Notes under the pieces: model-generated
What the model was told of the DNA's origin: nothing
The model's database searches: none
The model's input: only the letters and a program-made list of their open reading frames with translations
Shown here: in pieces, positions 29,820 to 39,325 of the stretch
How positions within the stretch are numbered: position 1 is the stretch's first letter
How the letters are laid out: each line of letters opens with the position of its first letter
Source: Enterovibrio coralii
GTDB lineage: Bacteria > Pseudomonadota > Gammaproteobacteria > Enterobacterales > Vibrionaceae
NCBI RefSeq assembly: GCF_001559595.1
Contig: NZ_LNTY01000060.1
Coordinates: 1 to 64,000 of the forward strand
Length of the DNA: 64,000 bases
Reading direction: 5' to 3'
Translations under genes and position numbers: made by a program

Positions 29820-30197
29820 CTACGCCTTTTTCAAAATGGTTTTAATCTCGTCGGCTAAACCCATTGGGTCGAACGGCTTACTAATCACGCCTACTGCGCC
29901 ACACTCCTGATACGCTTTTACCTCCGTCGGTTGGACTTTCGCTGTCATGAAAATGGCAGGTGTCGTTTCGACATGCGGTATTTGCCGCAGATTTTTGAGC
30001 GTTGTCGGGCCATCCATTCCCGGCATCATGACGTCGAGTAGCAATAAGTCAGGCTCTGACAATGCTGCTTTTTCTAAAGCCTCGGCACCAGATGAACAAC
30101 TCATGATGAAAAAATCCTCATCTTCCAATGCCATCTCGGCAATGATGCGAATATCTTCGTCATCCTCTACGTAAAGTACGGTAATCGGTTTTCCCAT
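29820..30197 (-). CDS. CheY-like response regulator
   Basis: 125 residues, one receiver domain and no output domain. Acidic pocket EDD (11-13), phospho-acceptor D55 (LLLLDVMMPG), Thr/Ser in FMTAKV, Lys in SKPFD. Its ATG overlaps the kinase stop (TAATG at 30197), showing translational coupling. Its stop is 4 bp before the cyclase start. Likely a phosphate carrier between kinase and Hpt domain. Confidence 0.93.
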   Translation of the reverse strand: MGKPITVLYVEDDEDIRIIAEMALEDEDFFIMSCSSGAEALEKAALSEPDLLLLDVMMPGMDGPTTLKNLRQIPHVETTPAIFMTAKVQPTEVKAYQECGAVGVISKPFDPMGLADEIKTILKKA

Positions 30198-32639
30198 TAC
30201 ATCGCCTCTCGCGTATTCCTGTTCTTAAGTATAAGACGCACTTCAGATTTAAGCGCACTGATGTTCAAACGAGACTTAAGGTGCGTGGCTGCAACACAGT
30301 TCGGTGGCCGGAAATCCGGCATTTCATTGCCCAAGATGATCACCTTGGTGGGGGCGTCGATAGTCGTTCCAATCAAAGGTGAGATGTCTTCGCCCTTGAG
30401 TTGCCAATCCATGATGACCAAGTCGAACGCTTGATTGTTAAGTGCCAGTGAGGCTGCGCCTTTTGATGAGACATAGAGCAGCTTACAGAAGTCAGAGAGA
30501 TGGTTGTTGATGTCGTAGAACAGGGACTTTTCCCCATCGATATAGAGCACTTGATACTTGGATGACGGGGTGTGACCTTTTGCTGATAAGGGAGCCGGAG
30601 CGGGGTTTTCCATTGGCATCGAGACGGGCAGTTTGAAGTAAAACGTACTGCCTTGACCAAGCGTGGAGAAGAAATCAATCTCGCCTTGATGGCTTTCAAT
30701 GATGGAGCGAGAAATCGCAAGCCCTAACCCCGTACCACCGCGACGTCGGGTATCTGAGCTGTCTGCCTGAGAGAAGCGCTCAAAGATACGGGAATGGAAC
30801 TCAGGTGGAATGCCTGTTCCCTCATCGCTGACGTCAACGCGATAAAAGTCATGTTGGCGTCGAAGCGAGAGTGTCACAGAGCCTCCGCTTTCTGAGTATT
30901 TGATTGCGTTGGAGATAAGGTTGGCCATCACTTGCAGTAAACGGCCGGAATCGGCTTCTACTAAGCTTCTTGAGGGCCGGGTAAGTAGCAAAGTGAGACG
31001 CCGTGATGTTTGGCAAACCCTTCATTATCCTCAATCGAACGGCGAATAATCGCATCAAGATTGAGTTCTTCCATGTTCAAAGAAAGCTGCTCTGATTCGA
31101 GTTTCTCAATGTCTAAGATGTCATTGATCAGTGTGGTCAGGCGTTCGCAATTGCGAAGTGCCATCGTCAGCATTTTTTGCCCTTTGTCAGGGAGTTGCCC
31201 TTCAAACTTACCAAGCACGATGCCTAACGCACCGCGAATCGAAGTGAGCGGTGTACGCAACTCGTGGCTTACCGTGGCAACGAACTCACTTTTTAATTGT
31301 TCGTCTTTTTTGCGTTGCGTGATGTCGCGAATGATGCCGGTAAACATCCGCTTGCCTGAGACATGCATTTCGCTGATGGAGAGGTCCACCGGAAACTCAG
31401 TACCGTCTCGTCGTTTTGCCAAGACCTCGCGACCGATACCAATGATTTGAGCAGGCTGACCGCTCAAGTAATTGTGCAGATAATTGTCGTGTGCGCTGGC
31501 GTCCAATTGGGTCATCAATACATTGACCTTCTGGCCGATGATTTCAGACTCTCTATAGCCAAACAGGGTTTCAGCGGCAGGGTTGAAGGTGGCAATCCGA
31601 CCACTGTCATCGATGGTTACTATGCCGTCGGCAACGGTATCCACAATCGCCACCAACTGGCTTTGACCCGACAAGCGCTCGGTTTCGACTTTGATTTTGT
31701 TGGCTTTGACGAGCTGCTCGTGCGAATGGTTGAACGCTGTGGCCAGGTCTTCCATTTCTCGCGCCTCTGATGTCGAGACTATGGGGTAACTGCCTTCGGA
31801 CACGTTCGAAGCAAGCTGAGTAATAGCTGCGCCATTTTTCGCCCAATGCGTTGCGCCATGAATACGACGGGCAATAGGCCAATCAGTCCCAAAATGATAA
31901 AACTGTAAAGCCAAGGGGTGATGCCTTTGAATAGGTAGGAATAGGGCTCAACCAAAGAAACCGTCGTTTTAAATTCGCTGATGCGCATGCTGTCTGGTGC
32001 GGTCATGGTCAGCGAAATACCATCACCATGATTTGGGTTGCTGGAGTATGTCCAATTGCCGCCAATCGTCACTGAAAAATAGTACTCAGGTGAGTCAAAG
32101 CCTTTGTTGATCATGTCTTCGGCACTGACTCGGGCAATGATCCCGCCTTGTACCGTGTTGTAATACAAAATGGGTTCGACGATAAAAAAATAGCCGTCGC
32201 TGAACAACAATGAACTGTTGCTGGTGGACAAGGTTTCATTGACTAATGGCGCTTGAAACCAAGGTGGCGGGGTGTGGTAATCCTCAAACAAGGCTTCGCC
32301 CGCATAATCAAACACCAAGGCATCGCTGACCGAGGTGAACAGCGAAAGATCGTCCAGTGAGTGATGAAAGTACGCGTGGTTTAAATCTATCAAGCCATTA
32401 ATGGAGAGCTGACTCGACGCCATTCTTATCACTACTTGGCGAAGCGAGTTCAGCTCGACATTGAGCAGGTTGAGCTTGTTGAAAGCCTCTACATGCAACT
32501 CTTCCTTGAGCTGAGTTTCGATGCGCTCAAATTGCATGATGGATGTGGCGGCCACAACGAAGATAAAAAACGCAAACAACAACGACAGGATCGATGCTGC
32601 AAAATGGTTGGCGATACTTCTAGGCTTCGTCATGACCAT
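30197..32639 (-). CDS. Membrane hybrid sensor histidine kinase (two frameshifts)
   Basis: About 814 residues once corrected. Membrane helix about 13-33, periplasmic Cache-like region about 34-243, helix about 244-264. Then PAS (about 325-430, ADGIVTIDDSGRIATFNPAAE), HisKA with VSHELRTPLTS (His about 458), HATPase with NLISNAIKYS, DEGTGIPPE and GGTGLGLAIS, and a C-terminal receiver-like domain (LVIMDWQLKG). Three overlapping ORFs need one base restored at about 31827 (AQLLL to AQAITQLAS) and one at about 30963 (PQEA-stop to PQEALVEADSG). The start ATG overlaps the stop of the upstream binding protein (TAATG), so the two are coupled. Confidence 0.92.
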
Positions 32640-34750
32640 TAATTCCCAAGGGGATAAAGTGCGTTGTCTTTGTAGGTGGCAAACATATAGTCAGAGCGAT
32701 CCAGTGCGTCTTGGTGTTCACCAGAGAACGGGGCTTTGTACGCCTTCATGATGCTTGGTATTCATCAATCTTCAGAAGCTCTTCACGGATCAGCGTCATG
32801 TCAGCTTTGCCAGCTTTTTGCGTGGCAATTGCCAGCATATGCATGAGGTCATAGGCGTGCGCAGTGCCTGACGGCGCAACGATGTCTGTTTTCAACTTGG
32901 TGCTGTAGCGTTCGTGGTAGCGAGTGACGAGCTGCTCGGCTTCTGGGCTTTCCGCATTGAGAAAACTGAAGGTTTGAAGAACACGAACATCGACTTTGTT
33001 GAGTGCACGATGACTTTTCTTGGCAAAGTTGCTGCCTGTGATACCCCAGTGAGAGATAACGACGGGCGGTTTTTCGAGTTTTGCCAGTGCTTTGACAAAC
33101 TTTGACCCTTCCACTTGATTGCCAACGAAGATGATCGACTCGGCACCATGCTTAACCAAGGCATCAATTTTTATCCCAAAATTTCGCTCGCCCCAGTCAA
33201 ACCATTCCACGTGAGCGGGGGGAAGTTTGCGGCGTTCTAACGATTCGGTCAGAGCTTGAAAATTGCTGCGTCCCCAACCGTTGTTTACCAATAAAAAGCC
33301 TACCTCATCAGAAATTTCTAACGCACCATCGAGCAAGAAATCCGCCGCGTATTCGTCACGCACAGAAACGCGAAACACGTAATTGGGTGTACGATCGTTT
33401 GACACAATCGGCGTTGCTGCCGCCCAGGCACGAGCATTAAGGTTTTGTTTTGGTGCAGATAATCAAGCTCTGCCAATACAACCGGACTGCTGATGCCGCT
33501 AAATACGCCGATCAAATTGGGCAGGGATGAAAACACCTCGAGATTATCCAACCCACGAGAAGGGATCATGGAGTTGTCTCGTGCCACTAATTTGACCTCT
33601 TTACCCAAAATACCGCCGTTTGCGTTAATTTCTTCAATCGCAAGTTCAATCCCGCGGCGGATAGATAAGCCAGATAAGGCCGAATGTCCGCTCATGTCGC
33701 ATCAAGTGCCACCAAGAGTTTGTCTGGGTGAGGGGCTGTCCAATCTTCCTTAGCTTGCAGAATTTGTTCGACCATCTCGGTACCCAATCGCATTCGGTAG
33801 TACTCAAGTAGGGGGGCTGAATGCTGTTGGAGCCAAGAGAGCAATACGGGCGAGGCTTCGCTCGTCATGCCTTTGGCGGTGACAGTGGTCAGTGCCTCTT
33901 GGTTTTTCTTCGCCGCCACTTCGTGTTGGAAGGCGGTGGCGTCAGCAGCCGCATTCTCGATAACGCTTTGGAATTTTTCAGGAATGGATTCAAAAGACTT
34001 CAGCGACATTGTCATGACATGTGTCAGGTAGCCGTGATTGGTCAATGTGATATGCGGATCGTCCGGTAACCTTGGCAGGACGTTGCGCAGTGTGTTTTCC
34101 TCACCATCAATCGCCTTCTTGTCATAGGCCATTGGGGTTTGGGAGGCGGCAAGGCTTAACGAGTGTGCGCCCCAGCGGCTGAACTGTTCTCGAAGTAAAG
34201 AGCTCTCAAACACTTTAAAGCGCTGACTTTTCATATCTTCTGGGTTGGTTAGCGGCTCCTTCGTAACCAGGTTTTTGAATCCACCGTGCCAAAACGCTAA
34301 ACCGACTAACCCTTGAATATCGAGTTTAGAAAGCAGAATTTGCCCTGCTGAGCTGTCATAAACGCGGTTAACGGCATCGACGTCTTCAAAGAAAAACGGC
34401 AAGTCAAAAAGCTGTAAATCTGGGGCGATGTAAGAGAGTCGGGAGGTCGGGATGATGGCAAAATCCATATTGCCTTTTTGCACGGCGGAGATGATCTCGC
34501 GTTCCGCACTCTTGGTGCCTTGCTGCACGATTTCGATGGCCATCTGGCCTTTGGTGCGTTTTTCGACCAGCTCGGAAAAATGCATAGCGGCAAGGTATTC
34601 GGCACTGTCTTCTGGCATACACAACGCCAGTTTGAGGGTGTAGGTGTATTGAGAGCTATTTTGCTTTGGCTCTTCTTTTGCGAGGTTTTCCTGACTGTCA
34701 CAACTAAGCAAACTAAAAAAAGCGATCAAACTTAATAGCACGCGTTTCAT
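32639..34750 (-). CDS. Fused TRAP-type (DctP) and ABC-type binding lipoprotein, probable ligand sensor (three frameshifts)
   Basis: Start 34750 (AGGAATGC before ATG) gives lipoprotein signal MKRVLLSLIAFFSLLSC, Cys17. Residues about 36-340 are a TRAP DctP-like domain (FSELVEKRTKGQMAIEIVQQ, FWHGGFKNLVT). Residues about 345-704 are an ABC amino-acid/urea-type binding domain (MSGHSALSGLSIRRGIELAI, NGWGRSN, SHWGITGSNF). Three ORFs join cleanly by restoring single bases at about 33698 (DAT-stop to DADMSG), 33426 (LVPGRQQ to LVPWAAATPIV) and 32754 (EYQAS-stop to EYQGIMKAYKAPFSGE), ending at 32639. The second domain has no signal peptide of its own, which supports a true fusion. No transporter genes are nearby; it is coupled to a kinase. 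Confidence 0.82.
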
Positions 34751-35098
34751 GCATTCCTTCCCTGGTCTTGTTTTGATGCACTGCATTTTTGCAGTCACCA
34801 TCGTTATCCCTTTGCACTCAGTACATTTTGGGTAGGGTCACTCTAGATATTAGAAATGAGACAGGGGTTTCGCCAGTGATGCGGCCAGAGGGAGAAAGCT
34901 GTCGTTTCTCGAAGAAAGCACGCTGAAGGATTTAAAGTTCTCCTATTTTGAAATCACGGCCTGACTTCTTACTTTCTATTCATGCAGTTAGAAGAGTTAC
35001 AGCAGAAATGAAAAAGAGTTTTTCTCCTGAGCGTTTCTGTTCACGAACAAGGCCAGATATAAAAACATCGACGATCGTTGAAGTGAAGGAGTGCTTTT
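34751..35098. other. Divergent intergenic region
   Basis: 348 bp between the sensory operon (minus) and the SRPBCC gene (plus). No gene seen. Contains both promoters; I could not assign boxes with confidence. Confidence 0.35.
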
Positions 35099-35644
35099 AT
35101 GCTAAGCAATGCGAGTAGGAAACTGTCTGGGATTTTGGTCTTTATTGCGAGTGTGTTTTTTGCCTTTTCGGTGCAGGCTCATGGCCCCTCTCGGCTCAAA
35201 GTGCAAGAGACCATCACCATTGATGCGCCTGCCGAGAAGGTATGGAAAACGGTGGGAGCGTTTAACAGTTTAAGTTGGCTTCCTCCTGTGACCAGCGTGG
35301 AAATGATTTCGGGTGAACCGGATCAGAAAGGTGCGGAGCGCGTGGTGCATGTGGGCGATCAATCTGTGACGGAAGCACTCAAAAAATACGACGCCGCAGG
35401 CATGATGCTCAAATACAAAATCATCAAAGACAACACCGCATTGCTTCCCGTCACTAATTATCAATCAACGCTCAAAGTCGTGGCAGATGGCGACAAGAGC
35501 ATCGTGACGTGGAAAGCGGGTTTTTATCGCGGCTACCCTAACAACGATCCACCGGAAGATCTCAATGACAAAGCGGCCATTGAAGCTATCACGGGTCTGT
35601 ATCAATTAGGGCTTCGAAACCTCAAAGCCTTGATGGAAAACTAA
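35099..35644 (+). CDS. Secreted SRPBCC-fold protein
   Basis: 181 residues. Signal peptide (about 1-27, ends FSVQAHG), then a START/polyketide-cyclase-like fold: ITIDAPAEKVWKTVGAFNSLSWLPPV and the C-terminal helix LYQLGLRNLKAL are typical. Such proteins bind hydrophobic ligands. GAAGGAG ribosome site 7 nt before ATG. Stands alone between a divergent operon and phaZ. Function not known. Confidence 0.85.
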   Translation: MLSNASRKLSGILVFIASVFFAFSVQAHGPSRLKVQETITIDAPAEKVWKTVGAFNSLSWLPPVTSVEMISGEPDQKGAERVVHVGDQSVTEALKKYDAAGMMLKYKIIKDNTALLPVTNYQSTLKVVADGDKSIVTWKAGFYRGYPNNDPPEDLNDKAAIEAITGLYQLGLRNLKALMEN

Positions 35645-35836
35645 GGCTTCACGCGACCACCAACATAAGGCAGCGTTTTAAACACGCTTGCCCTCAATTA
35701 TCAATAGAATCAATATCTCAAGAGTGCTTCATCCCTCTGTGATCCTGTAGGCCATTATTTCTGGTCTAGTATGTTGAAAGAAGGCCAACGCGCGCCAGAC
35801 GGCGTCACCTCTTTTAAAAACAATAAGGGTCAGCCT

Positions 35837-37077
35837 ATGCTCTATGAACTCAATGCGACGTATATGGAATCCATTAAGCCTTTGAATAGTTGGGCTAAGT
35901 TTGTTCAAGATTTCAACTCGGCACCGTGGAACTGCATGCGTTTTTCGACCGCAGCGAGAACCGTCAATGCGTCAATGGAGTTCGTGGAAAGACTCACCGA
36001 TTGTTATGACGAGCCTCTTGGGGGTTAGATGAAACGACAATCAAAGGTGAAAAACTGGCGATTCAATACAATGTCATTGCCAACAAGCCTTTTTGTAACC
36101 TTCTGCATTTTCGCCGCAGCAAGGCGCAGCCCAATCAACCAAAAGTGCTGTTTGTCGCGCCCTTGTCAGGACACTTTGCCACCTTGCTTCGCGGCACGAT
36201 CCGTGAGTTCTTGCCCGACCATGATGTGTACGTGACAGATTGGCGCAATACTCGCGATGTGCCGATCTGTAGCGGCGAGTTTCACTTTGATGATTATGTC
36301 GACTATCTCATTGAGTTTCTTGAAATGCTGGGTCCAGATACCCATGCAATTGCGGTGTGCCAGCCCTGCGTCCCATTGATGGTCGCCACCTCGTTGATGT
36401 CCGCGAAGAATAACCCGGCAACACCGACGTCCATGACCTTGATGGGCGGTCCCATTGACACCCGTATCAATCCTACTGAAGTGAACGATTACGCGAGTGG
36501 CAAAGACTTGGAATGGTTTGAGTCCAATGTAATTTGCGAAGTGCCTGAGCAATTCGAAGGGCACGGGCAGTTGGTGTACCCCGGATTTGTGCAACTGTCG
36601 GGCTTTATGTCGATGAATCTCGATACGCATGTGCAAAAGCACTTTAAGTTTTTCGGCGACTTGGTGAAAGGCGATGGAGAGAACGCAGAAGCGCACCGGA
36701 AATTCTATAACGAGTACTTGGCAGTGATGGATTTGCCTGCCCATTACTACCTCGACACCATCCGAAAAGTGTTTCTCGAACACAAGCTTCCAAATGGCAC
36801 TTTGCAGTATCGCGGTCATCGCATTGATTTATCGAGCATTACCAATACCGCTATCATGACGATTGAAGGTGAACTGGATGACATCACGGGGCGAGGACAA
36901 ACGGCAGCGGCACTCGATCTTTGCACCAAGCTTAGAAAAACCAAGAAAGTGCATTTTGAGCAAGAAGGGGTCGGCCACTATGGGATTTTTAACGGTCGAC
37001 GTTATCGAGAGAGTATCGCCCCTAAAATCAAAGGTTTCATAAATAAATATGAACCACGTAAAGTCCGTGTTGCTTAG
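35837..37077 (+). CDS. phaZ: Intracellular polyhydroxyalkanoate depolymerase (frameshifted)
   Basis: Alpha/beta-hydrolase that mobilises stored PHB granules. Starts MLYELNATYMESIKPLNSWA at 35837 (AAGGGT site), the family's usual start; the ATG at 35771 is too early. A TAG at 36026 interrupts after DEPLGG. Restoring one base at about 36016 gives DEPLWGLDETTIKGEKLAIQYNV and joins both parts to 413 residues, normal for the family. The lipase-box-like motif is VCQPCVPL, with Cys as nucleophile as described for the Ralstonia intracellular depolymerase. The C-terminal catalytic His lies in GVGHYGIFNGRRYR. No PHB synthase in the window. Confidence 0.9.
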
Positions 37078-37232
37078 GCTTTTCTCATCTTTATCTTTAT
37101 GATTCTAAAGACTTTGTCTGTCGCTTGATGTTGATTGATGGTGTTTTGGGTAATAAAGTTGTTAGATATTCGTGCTAGAAACATTTTGAATTTAAGAGTA
37201 TATAAAGCTCCAGAGTTACATAGAATTCAAGA

Positions 37233-37880
37233 ATGTTTAAATGCATGGGCATTAAAAGTGTTTATATCGTATCGCTAAACAGCGATTGGTCAGCCGTTGT
37301 GAGATCGGTGCTGTCGTCCATTTTTACCGACTATCGTTTTTGTGAAAGTACGGGAGTGGATGAACTTTGGGGGCTGTCCAGTGAAGACGTTGTGGTGTAC
37401 GACAAAGGCAGCCTTGGTAACCCATCATCGCGTTTAGTTTCTCCATTAGAACGCGGAGGGGCTTGGTTAATTGTTAATGGCGTTCCTGCCACTGACGATT
37501 GCGTAGTGGGTTTTATCAAGCTAGGGTACGTAGGACTGCTTGATGCCTCTGATACATTAGAAATCTTACCTAAAGCTCTACGGGCAGTGATCTGTGGCCA
37601 ACTATGGTTCAGTCGCAACTGTATGTCGAAAGCTATCAAACTTGTTGTGAAAGCAGGGGGGATATCTGGTCAATCTGTTAGTAAGCTAAGTGCTCGTTTT
37701 TCATTGACAAGTCGAGAGCAACAGATATTTCTTCTCCTCCTTCAAGCTAAGAGTAACAAAGACATCGCCCTGCAACTACACTTAAGCCCAAGCACAGTGA
37801 AGTGTCATGTTTCAAGTATCTTATTGAAAACTGGAAAGAATAGACGGAATCAATTGAACACCTTACTGCTTGACGAATAA
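37233..37880 (+). CDS. VpsT/CsgD-like LuxR-family regulator with c-di-GMP-binding motif
   Basis: 215 residues. An atypical receiver-like N-terminal domain (about 8-130) has a sixth helix carrying WFSR (125-128). This fits the W[F/L/M][T/S]R motif by which V. cholerae VpsT binds c-di-GMP (there at about 131-134). The C-terminal HTH (158-215) is LTSREQQIFLLLLQAKSNKDIALQLHLSPSTVKCH. The acidic phosphorylation pocket is degenerate, as in VpsT. It lies 171 bp before the pilin gene in the same direction and is the obvious candidate regulator of that pilus operon. Weak ribosome site. Confidence 0.88.
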   Translation: MFKCMGIKSVYIVSLNSDWSAVVRSVLSSIFTDYRFCESTGVDELWGLSSEDVVVYDKGSLGNPSSRLVSPLERGGAWLIVNGVPATDDCVVGFIKLGYVGLLDASDTLEILPKALRAVICGQLWFSRNCMSKAIKLVVKAGGISGQSVSKLSARFSLTSREQQIFLLLLQAKSNKDIALQLHLSPSTVKCHVSSILLKTGKNRRNQLNTLLLDE

Positions 37881-38051
37881 GTGGCTTAGGCCATTTGTCC
37901 TGCCTGTTTTTTGCGTGAGTTCTCTGATCACTAGTCCAAATTTAGTACCACTTCCCTAATTGAATTGGACACATGGTCGATATTCATAACCACCCGAAAA
38001 CCTTACATTTCTCATCAACGACACGTCAGCTTAAAAATAATGGAGAGCAAC

Positions 38052-38573
38052 ATGAAACGTGTAATTGGTGGTATCGCGCTAGCCCTACTTTGTTCTACTG
38101 GCGCATATGCAGACGGTTGGTCAAGTTCCGCACGTGAAGATGGTCAGACTCAGTTTAATGTAGCTCTTAGTGGTCATGTGTCGCAACGTTGTCGTATGCA
38201 TACCAAGCAAGACAGAACGATTGAGTTGGATGTAGAGCACACCAATCCAAAGTCAAGTGACTTTAAATTCAATGCATGGTGTAACAACGATAACGCAAAA
38301 GGTCTGCTAGTTGTTGGTGCGCAAGCGTTCAAAAATGAGAATGGTGTGGATGTGATCCCACTGAAAGTGGCGTTCAACGGAGAAAGCGCGGTTATCGATG
38401 GCACCACAAATGCGTCGAACAGCCACGCAATTGAAACATCGATGGATGTGAGCAACAGTTCTGAGGGGTATTTAAGTGAGACTAAGACGTTAAATATTAC
38501 TCCCGTTATTCATGGGTGGGAAAAAGCTGGTGAGTACAAAACGTCAATGTACGTGTCACTGTACCCGCGCTAA
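38052..38573 (+). CDS. Chaperone-usher major pilin-like subunit
   Basis: 173 residues from ATG 38052 (GGAGAG upstream); the frame opens earlier at 37965 but without a ribosome site. Signal peptide MKRVIGGIALALLCSTGAYA. The mature protein is beta-rich with two Cys (RCRMH and WCNND) likely in a disulfide, and ends EYKTSMYVSLYPR, like donor strand-accepting pilins. First gene of a pilin-chaperone-usher-tip operon. Identity rests mainly on context and architecture. Confidence 0.8.
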   Translation: MKRVIGGIALALLCSTGAYADGWSSSAREDGQTQFNVALSGHVSQRCRMHTKQDRTIELDVEHTNPKSSDFKFNAWCNNDNAKGLLVVGAQAFKNENGVDVIPLKVAFNGESAVIDGTTNASNSHAIETSMDVSNSSEGYLSETKTLNITPVIHGWEKAGEYKTSMYVSLYPR

Positions 38574-38593
38574 TTCGCTGTGTTGTTTCTTTC

Positions 38594-38617
38594 AAGGGGC
38601 CTTTTGGGGCCCCTTTT
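38594..38617 (+). terminator. Attenuating hairpin between pilin and chaperone genes
   Basis: AAGGGGCC-TTTTGG-GGCCCCTT followed by TT only. A GC-rich stem with a short T tract at this place would partly terminate transcription and keep pilin mRNA in excess, a common arrangement in fimbrial operons. Confidence 0.65.
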
Positions 38618-38626
38618 GAGGTGGTT

Positions 38627-39325
38627 ATGTGTGCAATTCGTCCCTTACTGCTAGCTTTATTGTTAGTGTCTCCATTCGCTCAAGCTTTCGAATTATTGCC
38701 TATGGTGTCGTTCTTTTCTGACTATGGTGAGAAAAGTGAGCAATTTTTTCGAATTGAGAATACAAATGCTACGCCTTTGGCCATTGAGATTTCACCAAAG
38801 TTAAGAACTGTTTATGGTGGAGAGCATGAGTCGCTAACTGATACGGATGACTTTTTCATATTTCCACCTCAAGTGCTTATCCCTCCTGGAAAAAGCCAGA
38901 TGGTTGAGGTTAAATACTTAGGTGGAAAATCTGCATCTTCAAAATCTTATAGGATAGTATTTAGCCAATTACCGATAAAGGGGGAAGAAAAGCATAATAG
39001 TATTCAGATGCTAATACAGATCGGCGCGCTGGTTTTTGTTTCGCCGGATAACGCCATTGCCACATTGGATGCCAGCGTGTCCGCCCAAGACAAAAAAGCC
39101 CCTGAGCTAACGCTGAAAAATGTAGGCACAGGCGTCGCTGTTATCCCTGATTTCGATCTGGATGTGAAAACCAACAAGGGCAAACACATCTGGCAATGGG
39201 ACCAGCTCAAACAACTGTTCAACCGCCAATTCCTTGTGCCGGGTGAGTCGGTCACCGTCCCTGTTGGGTCACTGGTGCCTACGGGCGAATCTATCTCTGA
39301 TGTGACAGTGAAGGGTGAACAATGA
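38627..39325 (+). CDS. Periplasmic pilus chaperone
   Basis: 232 residues. Signal peptide ending FAQA. Two Ig-like domains; FFIFPPQVLIPPGKSQMVEVKY is the PapD-type motif for the subunit-binding strand, and KSYRIVFSQLP the conserved strand after it. ATG at 38627 has GAGG 5 nt upstream. The stop overlaps the usher start (ATGA at 39322). It delivers pilins to the usher. Confidence 0.88.
   Translation: MCAIRPLLLALLLVSPFAQAFELLPMVSFFSDYGEKSEQFFRIENTNATPLAIEISPKLRTVYGGEHESLTDTDDFFIFPPQVLIPPGKSQMVEVKYLGGKSASSKSYRIVFSQLPIKGEEKHNSIQMLIQIGALVFVSPDNAIATLDASVSAQDKKAPELTLKNVGTGVAVIPDFDLDVKTNKGKHIWQWDQLKQLFNRQFLVPGESVTVPVGSLVPTGESISDVTVKGEQ

Noticed and set aside
33692..33695. Overlapping ATGA as a true start for a separate ABC-type binding protein
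   Set aside because: That protein would lack a signal peptide and begin inside the first beta strand; a one-base fix gives a natural DADMSG junction.
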